DNA of 25,661 bases from DAOMOP01 sp035444405 (GTDB taxonomy: Bacteria > Pseudomonadota > Gammaproteobacteria > Burkholderiales > Rhodocyclaceae): NCBI GenBank assembly GCA_035444405.1, contig DAOMOP010000036.1:1-25661 (forward strand), in the 5' to 3' direction. The translations under genes and the position numbers were made by a program. The notes under the pieces were generated by a model, which saw nothing but the letters and a program-made list of their open reading frames with translations, did not search any database and was not told where the DNA came from. Positions 7,810 through 14,607 of this stretch are shown piece by piece (the stretch's first letter is position 1; every line of letters starts with the position of its first letter).

Positions 7810-8724
7810 ATGACCCGTAGCTCGCGGTTCATGCTGGGGTTGCTTTTCGCGATGCTGCTCGCCGCGCCCGCCGCTGCCCTCGAAGTCACGCTGGTGCTGT
7901 CGCAGCGCGACGGCGCGCACGCGAAGTTCGCCGAAGCCTTGCGCGCCGAACTGGAGGTGACCGCACACCGCCTGACCGACGGCGGCAGCGTCGAGGGCGG
8001 CATCGGCGACGAAGACATCGCCGATGCCGATCTGATCGTCGCCAGCGGGATCGCGGCCGCGGCGGCGGCGGTCGAGCANNNNNNNNNNCCGACGCTCGCG
8101 GTGCTGATCACGCGCAGCCAGTATCAGGACCTGCGCCGCCGGTACCCGGACGCCGCGCTGTCGGCCATCGTGCTCGACCAGCCGCCCGAACGCCAGCTCG
8201 CGCTGCTGCGCGCGGTGCTGCCGCACGGCCGCAAGATCGGGGTTCTGTTCGGTCCGCAGACGCAGGTCCATGCCGATGACTTCGACGACGCGGCCGCACG
8301 CGCCGGTCTCGATCTGGTCGGCAAGGAGGTGTCGGTCGCATCCGATCTGATGCCGGCGCTGAAACAGGCGCTGGAGTCGGCCGATGCGCTGATCGCGCTG
8401 GCCGATCCGTTGCTGTCCACATCCGCTGCGGCACGCTCGCTGCTGCTGTCGAGCTACCGCTACCGCCGGCCCGTGGTCGCCTATTCGCAGGCCTACGTCG
8501 ATGCCGGCGCGCTGGCCGCGGTGTTCAGCCGGCCCGGCGACATTGCGCGCGACGTCGCCGACTGGCTGCACGAGATGCGCGACGACGCCGGGCATGTGCC
8601 GCAAGTGCGCGCGCCGCGCCACTTCGACATAGCGATCAATCACCAGGTCGCGCGTGCCCTCAATCTCGACGTCGCCGACGCCGCCACCGTGATGGCGCGC
8701 CTGCGCGAGGAGACCCGCCGATGA
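7810..8724 (+). CDS. ABC-type periplasmic substrate-binding protein, ABC_sub_bind (PF04392)-like, orphan
   Basis: This is a 304-aa protein with a clear signal peptide (FMLGLLFAMLLAAPAAA, cleavage near residue 23), so it should act in the periplasm. The mature part has the two-lobed alternating alpha/beta pattern of PF04392-type binding proteins: LEVTLVLSQRDG, ADLIVASGIAAAAA, KIGVLFGPQTQ, SADALIALADPLLS, RRPVVAYSQAYVDAGALAAVF. No permease or ATPase gene is near, which argues for a sensing role. Ten Ns (8079-8088) fall within codons 90-93. The frame continues correctly on both sides, but the true length at that spot is unknown. The stop overlaps the diguanylate cyclase start as ATGA, so the two are translationally coupled, reminiscent of binding proteins such as NspS that control a GGDEF/EAL partner (inference). 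Confidence 0.8.
   Translation: MTRSSRFMLGLLFAMLLAAPAAALEVTLVLSQRDGAHAKFAEALRAELEVTAHRLTDGGSVEGGIGDEDIADADLIVASGIAAAAAAVEXXXXPTLAVLITRSQYQDLRRRYPDAALSAIVLDQPPERQLALLRAVLPHGRKIGVLFGPQTQVHADDFDDAAARAGLDLVGKEVSVASDLMPALKQALESADALIALADPLLSTSAAARSLLLSSYRYRRPVVAYSQAYVDAGALAAVFSRPGDIARDVADWLHEMRDDAGHVPQVRAPRHFDIAINHQVARALNLDVADAATVMARLREETRR
8079..8088. other. Assembly gap, 10 N
   Basis: Ten Ns follow an extremely GC-rich stretch (GCGGCCGCGGCGGCGG) inside the substrate-binding protein gene. The size is probably a scaffolding placeholder. The reading frame happens to be preserved. Confidence 0.99.
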
Positions 8725-10067
8725 CCCTGTCCTTGCGCCAGCGCCTGCTCCTGGTGGTGATGCTGCCGGCCGCGATTCTGGCGGCCGGGATCGCCACGCT
8801 GTTCGTGGTGCGCGGCACACAGACCGTAGACGAGGGGCTGCGCGACCGCGGTCTGGCCATCGTCAGCTTCCTCGCTCCCGCGGCCGAGTACGGCGTCATC
8901 TCGGGCAATCCCGCTTCACTCGCAGCGCTGCTGCAGGCGGTGCTGGCGCAGCGCGACGTCGCTGCGGTGGCGATCCACGATCGCAGCGGCCGGGCGCTGG
9001 CCGTGAGCGGGCGCATGCAGCTCGACGAGTCGGTGCGGCGCCTGCCGGACGTCAATGCAGCCACCGTGCTCGGACGCCGCCACGATCGCCTGGGCCTGGC
9101 GGCTCCCGTGATCGCCGCACCGATCCCCGTCGACGATTTCGCGTTGATGGACTTCAGCGCACCAGGTACACCGGAGGACGGACGCATCGGCTGGGTGTAC
9201 GTCGAGCTCGACACGCTCGCTCTCGACAACGAAAAGCGCGCCATCCTGCTGACCGCCCTCGCGCTGGCCACCTTCGGTCTGGCACTGACCGCATGGCTCG
9301 CGCTGCGCCTGGCCGCGGCGGTCGATGCGCCGGTCGCGCGGCTCGCCGAAGCGGTCGCCGACATGGCCGGCGGACGGCTCGACAGCACCGTAGGCGAGGA
9401 TGCGACGATCGGCGAGCTGCGGGTGCTGCAGCGAGGCTTCAACACGATGGCCGACGCGATCGCCGAGGCACATCGGACACTGCAGTCCAAGGTCGACGAG
9501 GCGACCGCGCAGCTCGCCCACCAGGCAATGCACGACCCGCTGACCGGCTTGCCGAACCGGCGTGCGTTCGAGCGCGCCCTCGAGGCGTCGGTCGGCGCGT
9601 CGCGGCGCGCCGGTGATCGCGACACGCTGTGCTTCATCGACCTGGACCGCTTCAAGATCGTCAACGACACCTGTGGTCACGCCGCCGGCGACGAGCTGCT
9701 GTGCCGCATCGGCCAGCTGATTCGCCAGCGCGTGCGCGCCGACGACCTGCTGTGCCGCATCGGCGGCGACGAGTTCGCACTGATTCTGCACGGCTGCGGC
9801 CCCGACGAGGCACGGCACATCGCCGAGAACCTGCGCGAGGCGGTCGCCGCATTGCGCTTTTCCTGGGAGGGGCGGCACTTCACCGTCGGCGCGAGCGTCG
9901 GTCTCGTGCGCATCGACGGTCGTGCCGACACCGCCTCCGACGTGCTGGTCGCGGCCGACCTGGCCTGCTACGCGGCCAAGAAGGGCGGGCGCAACCGCGT
10001 CGTCGAGCACGCACCGCAGCCATGGGCCGGCCCGCCGGCGCAGGCGCCGACCCCGGAGGACTCGTGA
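8721..10067 (+). CDS. Membrane diguanylate cyclase with HAMP and GGDEF domains
   Basis: This is a 448-aa inner-membrane protein predicted to make c-di-GMP from two GTP. It has a first membrane helix (about 8-30), a ~140-residue periplasmic sensor region (31-172, with AEYGVISGN and VAIHDRSGRALA resembling Cache/CHASE8-like sensors), a second helix (about 174-197) and a HAMP linker (198-250). The GGDEF domain follows from HDPLTGLPNR (271-280). The active-site GGDEF is intact at 348-352, and an RxxD inhibitory site (RADD, 339-342) lies five residues before it, so product inhibition is expected. Its ATG overlaps the stop of the binding-protein gene by 4 nt, and its stop overlaps the next GTG by 4 nt. 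The context suggests that it reads the state of the upstream periplasmic protein. Confidence 0.9.
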   Translation: MTLSLRQRLLLVVMLPAAILAAGIATLFVVRGTQTVDEGLRDRGLAIVSFLAPAAEYGVISGNPASLAALLQAVLAQRDVAAVAIHDRSGRALAVSGRMQLDESVRRLPDVNAATVLGRRHDRLGLAAPVIAAPIPVDDFALMDFSAPGTPEDGRIGWVYVELDTLALDNEKRAILLTALALATFGLALTAWLALRLAAAVDAPVARLAEAVADMAGGRLDSTVGEDATIGELRVLQRGFNTMADAIAEAHRTLQSKVDEATAQLAHQAMHDPLTGLPNRRAFERALEASVGASRRAGDRDTLCFIDLDRFKIVNDTCGHAAGDELLCRIGQLIRQRVRADDLLCRIGGDEFALILHGCGPDEARHIAENLREAVAALRFSWEGRHFTVGASVGLVRIDGRADTASDVLVAADLACYAAKKGGRNRVVEHAPQPWAGPPAQAPTPEDS

Positions 10068-10813
10068 GTCCGCCGAACGATCGGCATCGTTCGAAGGAGG
10101 CGGCCCGGACGTACGGTCCGGTTGCCGCCGGGGATCCCGCGCATTGGCGCGATCGCGCCGCAGCGGCGCATCCGTCCCGTGCCCTTGCCGACAATCTGCC
10201 TTCGACCGGCGCCCTGCGTGCGTCACTGTGGCTGGCACTGGCCTATACGGTGGCCGGGTGGATGTCGCTGTATGCCGCGGTCGCACCGGGCTACGTCGCC
10301 GTGGTCTATCCGGCCGCCGGCGTCGCACTGGGGCTCTCGCTGCTGGTGATGAGCGCGCTGACCGCGGGGGTGTTCGGTGCGTTGCGCGAGAGCGAGGAGC
10401 TGCGTGTGCGCGAGCGCTTCGAGCGCGAGGCCGATTATCTCGCGCACCAGGTCGGCCGGCGTCTGGTTGCGCCGCGCGGCAATCGCCGCCTGTCCGGCGC
10501 GGCCGGCTGCGAGGCCGACGACTGGATGGGGGAGGGACTCGCGACCGCCGTTCCGATCGACTTCGCGTCGCGACGGTGGGAAGTGCGCGTGCGTGCGACG
10601 CCGGGCTACGCCACCGAGCGCGACGCCGCGACCGGCTGGATCGTGATCGTGGTCGGCACGCTGACCGCCGGTGCATTGAACGCGTTCTTGCTGGTCGCGA
10701 CCGGTCAGGCGCGCCGCGCGGAGGGCGAGATCCGCCAGCTCGCCTACTACGATGCGCTCACCGGGCTCGCCAACCGCAGGCTGTGGCTGCAGCGCGCGCA
10801 CTCGACCGCTTGA
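10064..10813 (+). pseudogene. Remnant of a MASE1-CHASE-GGDEF sensor, internally deleted and cut off
   Basis: This 249-aa frame starts at a GTG overlapping the previous stop (GTGA) with GGAGG just upstream. It reads as pieces of a much larger signalling protein. Residues ~57-93 (ALAYTVAGWMSLYAAV then GYVAVVYPAAGVAL) are the beginning of a MASE1 membrane domain. Residues ~96-135 (ALTAGVFGALRE then a charged helix) look like the end of the membrane part and the start of a CHASE domain. Residues ~160-220 (RRWEVRVRATPGYAT, then a membrane helix) look like the end of CHASE. Residues 225-244 (RQLAYYDALTGLANRRLWLQ) are the first ~20 residues of a GGDEF domain, after which the frame ends. The central parts of MASE1, CHASE and GGDEF are missing. 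It is either a decayed gene, an assembly collapse or, less likely, a functional miniature. The EAL module follows in another frame. Confidence 0.6.
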
Positions 10814-11634
10814 TGCTCGAGAGCGGCCTGCGCCGGGCGATCGAGCGAGACGAGCTGGCGCTGCACTATCAGCCGCAGTTCGACAGTGGCACGAATGCGC
10901 TCGTCGGTGTCGAGGCGCTGCTGCGCTGGACGCACCCGGAGATGGGGGCGATCTCGCCGGAGCGCTTCATCCCGGTGGCGGAGAATTGCGGCCTGATCGC
11001 GCCGCTCGGTGAGTGGGTGATGCGCGAGGCGTTCGGCCGGCAGCGTGCCTGGGCCTGTGCGGGGCGATCGCAGCTCGTCGTCGCGGTCAACGTCTCGGCG
11101 CTGCAGTTCAGGAAGGCCGACTTCGTCGACGGCGTGCAGCGACTGCTGCGCGAGACCGGCGCCGATCCGGCGCGCATCGAGCTCGAGATCACCGAGAGCG
11201 CGCTGATGCAGCCGTCCGAGGAGCTGTTCTCACAGCTCGACCGGCTGGTCGGGCTCGGGATTCGCCTCGCCCTGGACGACTTCGGTACCGGCTACTCGAG
11301 TCTCGCCTACCTCAAGCGCCTGCCCATCCACCGCCTCAAGCTCGACCGCTCGTTCGTGTGCGATCTGCCCGGCGATGTCGAGGATGCGGCCATCGCCTCG
11401 GCCGCGCTGTCGATGGCGCGCGACCTCGGCATCGAGGTCGTCGCCGAAGGCGTCGAGACCGATGCGCAGCGCGACTACCTCGCCGCGCGCGGCTGCCGCC
11501 TCATGCAGGGCTACCTGTTCGCGCGGCCGCTGTCGCTGGCTGCGTTCGAGGCGCAGTTCCCGGTGGTCAGAACGGCAGACGGCGCTTCGGGGCCAGGGGC
11601 TTGCGATCGGGGCGGGACGGCATCGTCGCCTTGA
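10813..11634 (+). CDS. EAL-domain c-di-GMP phosphodiesterase, stand-alone or severed from the preceding gene
   Basis: This is a 273-aa protein consisting of a complete EAL domain, predicted to hydrolyse c-di-GMP to pGpG in the cytoplasm. Catalytic and metal-binding motifs are intact: VGVEALLRW (EAL at 34-36), AVNVSALQ (Asn93), ELEITES (122-129), LDDFGTGYSS (154-163), LKLDRS (Lys176) and AEGVE (211-215), ending with QGYLFARPL. Its ATG at 10813 overlaps the stop of the previous frame as TGATG, allowing re-initiation. However, in-frame codons before the ATG (ARALDR) also look like the GGDEF-EAL linker seen in the intact protein at 16214-18145, so it probably arose by a frame-shifting deletion in a GGDEF-EAL protein. 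The last ~20 residues (from about 254) are low-complexity and overlap a convergent gene by 68 bp. Confidence 0.75.
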   Translation: MLESGLRRAIERDELALHYQPQFDSGTNALVGVEALLRWTHPEMGAISPERFIPVAENCGLIAPLGEWVMREAFGRQRAWACAGRSQLVVAVNVSALQFRKADFVDGVQRLLRETGADPARIELEITESALMQPSEELFSQLDRLVGLGIRLALDDFGTGYSSLAYLKRLPIHRLKLDRSFVCDLPGDVEDAAIASAALSMARDLGIEVVAEGVETDAQRDYLAARGCRLMQGYLFARPLSLAAFEAQFPVVRTADGASGPGACDRGGTASSP

Positions 11635-11779
11635 CCGGCTTGCGGCGGGCGTTGAGCGCCTCGCGCGCGAAGCGCACCTTGCCTTCGAGCTCGCAGCCGC
11701 GCATGCCGGGTTCGCAGACGGCACCCTGCACCCGCTGACAGATGCCGTCCAGATCGTGGGGACAACTCCATGCGCTCAT
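11567..11779 (-). CDS. Small four-cysteine hypothetical protein, 70 aa
   Basis: This 70-aa protein starts MSAWSCPHDLDGICQRV and has four Cys residues (6, 14, 22 and 29) spaced as C-x7-C-x7-C-x6-C, including CEPGMRGC. This suggests a metal- or cluster-binding module. A basic tail follows (NARRKPVKATMPSRPDRK), ending PKRRLPF. It resembles short conserved proteins of unknown function from beta/gammaproteobacteria that begin WSCPH and contain CxPGxxGC (from memory, not searched). The ATG at 11779 has GGAAG ten bases upstream, and a TATCAT box lies at 11858-11863 on the same strand. Its 3' end overlaps the end of the EAL gene by 68 bp in antisense. The function is unknown. Confidence 0.65.
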   Translation of the reverse strand: MSAWSCPHDLDGICQRVQGAVCEPGMRGCELEGKVRFAREALNARRKPVKATMPSRPDRKPLAPKRRLPF

Positions 11780-12134
11780 GTCTATCGTGCTTCCATAGGC
11801 ATCGACAGCAGCCGGCCCGTGGCGGGGCGGCGTGTCGACAAGGTTACGGATCGGCAAATGATACCAGCGCTGTGCATCTTCATGCGCGGCCAACGCGGCC
11901 GGACCGTGTTCGACGGCGCCGAAACGATGACGGCTGGTGGCCGTCACGGCTGCCCGGCTGCGCTTTGCGGCCGTCCTCTGCTAGGCTGTCGGCGCAAACG
12001 GCATCTCGCATTCACCTACACCGGCTGATTGCGCCGTGCTCCCGAGTGCCCGCAGGCCCGACATGTGCGTCGGGTAAAGGGTTTCATGTTCAGGGACGTG
12101 GCGCAGCCGCCTTATTGGACTACAGGAGTCATCG
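11780..12134. other. Intergenic region between divergent genes
   Basis: This is 355 bp without a gene I can support. It holds the minus-strand TATCAT box (11858-11863) of the 70-aa gene. A perfect 6-bp stem-loop (CCCGAC/GTCGGG, 12057-12074) lies upstream of the thioesterase gene, as does that gene's ribosome-binding site AGGAG at 12124-12128. I see no tRNA or repeat. Confidence 0.5.
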
Positions 12135-12623
12135 ATGAGCATGAACCCGGTCAGCCTGAGCAACGATGCGTCGACGCCGACGCCCATGCAGTTCGTCCAG
12201 CATCCCGCCGGCATGGTCGAGACGGCGCGCGGCGTCGTGCACGAATGGCAGAAGGACCACATGGGGCACATCAACGTGCGGGCGTACACGGAGTTCTTCG
12301 ACCAGGCGAGCTGGCAGTTCTATGCCGTGGTCGGGCTGACGGCATCGCTGCTGCGCAGCGGCGCCGTGCATATGGCGGCGGTGCAGCAGAACATCAGCTA
12401 TCGCAAGGAGCTGTACCCGGGCGACACCGTGTTCGTGCGCACCGGAGTCGTCGAGCTCCGCGACAAGGTGATGTGCTTCCGCCACGAGCTCGTCAACACC
12501 GAAAGCGGTGCGATCGCGGCGGTGTGCGACTTCACCGTCGTGTGCCTCGATCCGCAGGCGCGCCGCGCGCAGCCGCTGCCGGAAGCGGTCGCCGCGCGGG
12601 CGCGCGCGCTGCTGATCGGCTGA
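12135..12623 (+). CDS. Acyl-CoA thioesterase, 4HBT-type hotdog fold
   Basis: This is a 162-aa cytosolic protein of the hotdog thioesterase family, which hydrolyses acyl-CoA thioesters. The diagnostic segment is HEWQKDHMGHINVRAYTEFF (36-55), which corresponds to the 4-hydroxybenzoyl-CoA thioesterase/YbgC active-site loop with the catalytic Asp (Asp41) followed by an HxN motif and the start of the long hotdog helix. A typical beta-sheet follows (ISYRKELYPGDTVFVRTGV, then MCFRHELVN, then AAVCDFTVVCLD). The DHMGHIN form recalls thioesterases tied to carnitine/betaine-type CoA metabolism, but the substrate cannot be assigned. The ATG at 12135 has AGGAG with a 6-nt spacer; MSMN could also start at the second Met. 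It is convergent with the chemoreceptor gene, only 8 bp away. Confidence 0.85.
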   Translation: MSMNPVSLSNDASTPTPMQFVQHPAGMVETARGVVHEWQKDHMGHINVRAYTEFFDQASWQFYAVVGLTASLLRSGAVHMAAVQQNISYRKELYPGDTVFVRTGVVELRDKVMCFRHELVNTESGAIAAVCDFTVVCLDPQARRAQPLPEAVAARARALLIG

Positions 12624-12631
12624 CGGCCCGG

Positions 12632-14299
12632 TCAGGCTGCCGTGCCGCGGCGCGGTGCGGTGGCGGCGTCCGATTGCTCCCGGATGTAGCGGAAGAAGTG
12701 GATCAGCTCGTGCAGCTTGGCCGAGGTGCGCTCGAGTGCGGTCGCGCTGTCGCGCGTCTGTGCGACGGCGGCGAGATTGGCTTCGGTCGCGGCGGCGATG
12801 CGGTTGATGTCGGCGGTGATGTCCTCGCTCGCCTGTGACTGCTGGGTTGCGGCGCTGGCGATCTGCTGCGCCATGTCGTCGATGCGCTCGCCCTGTTCGG
12901 CCACCCGGTAGAGTCCGGCCTCGGTCGCGTCCATCTCGGTGTCGGTCTGTCTGACCTGGGCACCGGCCGCGGCCATGCTGTCGACCGCCAGGTGGGTCGC
13001 CTGCTGGATGCGTTCGACGGTGCGGCCGATCTCCTCGGTCCGCTGGCGCGAACGCTCGGCGAGATTGCGCACTTCGTCGGCGACCACCGCGAAGCCGCGA
13101 CCCATCTCGCCGGCGCGGGCGGCCTCGATCGCCGCGTTCAGCGCGAGCAGGTTGGTCTGTTCGGCGATCTCCTGGATGCCGCGCGTGATCGTGCCGATCT
13201 GCTCGATCGAGCGGAACAGCTCGCTCATCGTCTGCCCGGCCGCGTCCATCGCGCCGACCACCGCCTGCGAGGCGGCGCGGCTGTGCTGCATCTGCGCCTT
13301 GACGCGGTCGAGCTCGCGCCCCGACTCGCCGACCGCCTGGGCAGTCGCGCGCGCCGAGTCGGCCGCCTCGTGGATCGACGCGTTCACCTCGACCATCGCG
13401 CCGGCCATGTTCATCACCGATCCGGTCTGCTGCTCGGACTGCCCGTGCACGCGGCTCATCTCGGTGCTGAAGCCGCGGGCCTTGTCGCCGACCGTGGTGG
13501 CCATCTCGGCGATCTCGGCCATCATCACCTTCAGGTGTGTCTGCATCGTGATCAGGCCGTCGTTGAGCCTGCCCAACTCGTCGAGCCGGTCGAACGGGAT
13601 CTCGCGGGTCAGGTCGCCCTGGCTGATGCGATCGAGCTCGCGGGTGGTGCGGTCGATGACCTTCAGGGCCGCGTGCTGCATCCAGGCGAGGCTCGCGCCG
13701 GCAACGATCACGCCGATGCCGAGGACCTGCAGGATCCGCTCGATGGCGGTCGCCGACAGGCCCGCGCTGTCGCCGAACAGGCCGACCAGGCCGCCCAGGC
13801 ACTGCATCGCGACCATCAGTGCGACCAGTCCGATCAGCTTCGTGCGCAGCGCGATGCGCTTCCAGCGCGGCGGTTGCGGGATCGCCGCACCGCTGGCGTT
13901 GAGCGCGCGGTACAGCGACTCGGCGGCCGTGATCTGCTCGCGCTGCGGCGGCGTGCGCACCGACATGTAGCCTTCGGTACGGTCGTTGCGGCGCACCGGC
14001 ACGACCAGCGCATCGACCCAGTAGAAGTCGCCGTTCTTGCAGCGGTTCTTGACCACGCCGCGCCACGGGCGCCCTTCCCTGATGGTGTCCCACAGCCACT
14101 TGAAGGCCTGCGGCGGCATGTCGGGATGGCGCACGATGTTGTGGTTCTTGCCGATCAGCTCCTCGGCGGAAAAGCCGCTGACCTCGATGAAGGTCTCGTT
14201 GGCGTAGGTCGTCGCCCCCTTCAGGTCGGTCTTGGAGACGATGTACTCGCCGCGGGGCAGATGTCTTTCGTTGCTGGTGACGGGCAGATTCACTTTCAC
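12632..14299 (-). CDS. Aer-like methyl-accepting chemotaxis protein with N-terminal PAS domain
   Basis: This is a 555-aa chemoreceptor that should signal through CheW/CheA. The N-terminal PAS domain (about 18-118) is cytoplasmic and Aer-like: IVSKTDLKGATTYANETF, GKNHNIVRHPDMP, FKWLWDTIREGRPWRG, KNGDFYWV. Aer proteins bind FAD in this domain and sense redox state or energy taxis; FAD binding here is inferred. Two close membrane helices (about 155-175 and 188-207) have almost no periplasmic loop between them, as in Aer. A HAMP region follows, then the MCP signalling domain with the conserved hairpin EIAEQTNLLALNAAIEAARA and GRGFAVVADEVRNLAER. No C-terminal NWETF-type pentapeptide is present. 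The start is a GTG at 14299 with GAGGA 7 nt upstream. No che genes are in the window, so it uses a distant pathway. Confidence 0.92.
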   Translation of the reverse strand: MKVNLPVTSNERHLPRGEYIVSKTDLKGATTYANETFIEVSGFSAEELIGKNHNIVRHPDMPPQAFKWLWDTIREGRPWRGVVKNRCKNGDFYWVDALVVPVRRNDRTEGYMSVRTPPQREQITAAESLYRALNASGAAIPQPPRWKRIALRTKLIGLVALMVAMQCLGGLVGLFGDSAGLSATAIERILQVLGIGVIVAGASLAWMQHAALKVIDRTTRELDRISQGDLTREIPFDRLDELGRLNDGLITMQTHLKVMMAEIAEMATTVGDKARGFSTEMSRVHGQSEQQTGSVMNMAGAMVEVNASIHEAADSARATAQAVGESGRELDRVKAQMQHSRAASQAVVGAMDAAGQTMSELFRSIEQIGTITRGIQEIAEQTNLLALNAAIEAARAGEMGRGFAVVADEVRNLAERSRQRTEEIGRTVERIQQATHLAVDSMAAAGAQVRQTDTEMDATEAGLYRVAEQGERIDDMAQQIASAATQQSQASEDITADINRIAAATEANLAAVAQTRDSATALERTSAKLHELIHFFRYIREQSDAATAPRRGTAA

Positions 14300-14607
14300 G
14301 TCGTGTTCCTCGCTGGTTCGGGCCTTCGGCAGCCGCCTTGTGGCATGCCTGGGTTACGGCTGCTCGCGACTGCGCCGGGCGAACGGGGGTGTGCTGCTGC
14401 CGACGCACGGCGGGTGACTAGCATTGACCACGGCCAAATTCTCGCGGCCATGCGTTGGTCCAGCGTTGGCCGTAAGCGGCGCATGGGCTGCCCGCGCGTT
14501 CTTGATCGGCAGGGTTTCAGCGCATCGCGCCTTCGTGTATCGTCGTCGCTCGCCACGTCGGCGGTTTTCCAGCATGTTCGGATCGGTTCGCGTGTCATGA
14601 CGATAAG
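14300..14607. other. Intergenic region between the divergent chemoreceptor and BTAD-regulator genes
   Basis: This is 308 bp without a supported gene. It must hold both divergent promoters. A TATCGT string near 14540 could be a -10 for the rightward gene, but its -35 (TTTCAG, 17 bp upstream) is poor. I see no strong hairpin, operator or RNA gene. Confidence 0.45.
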
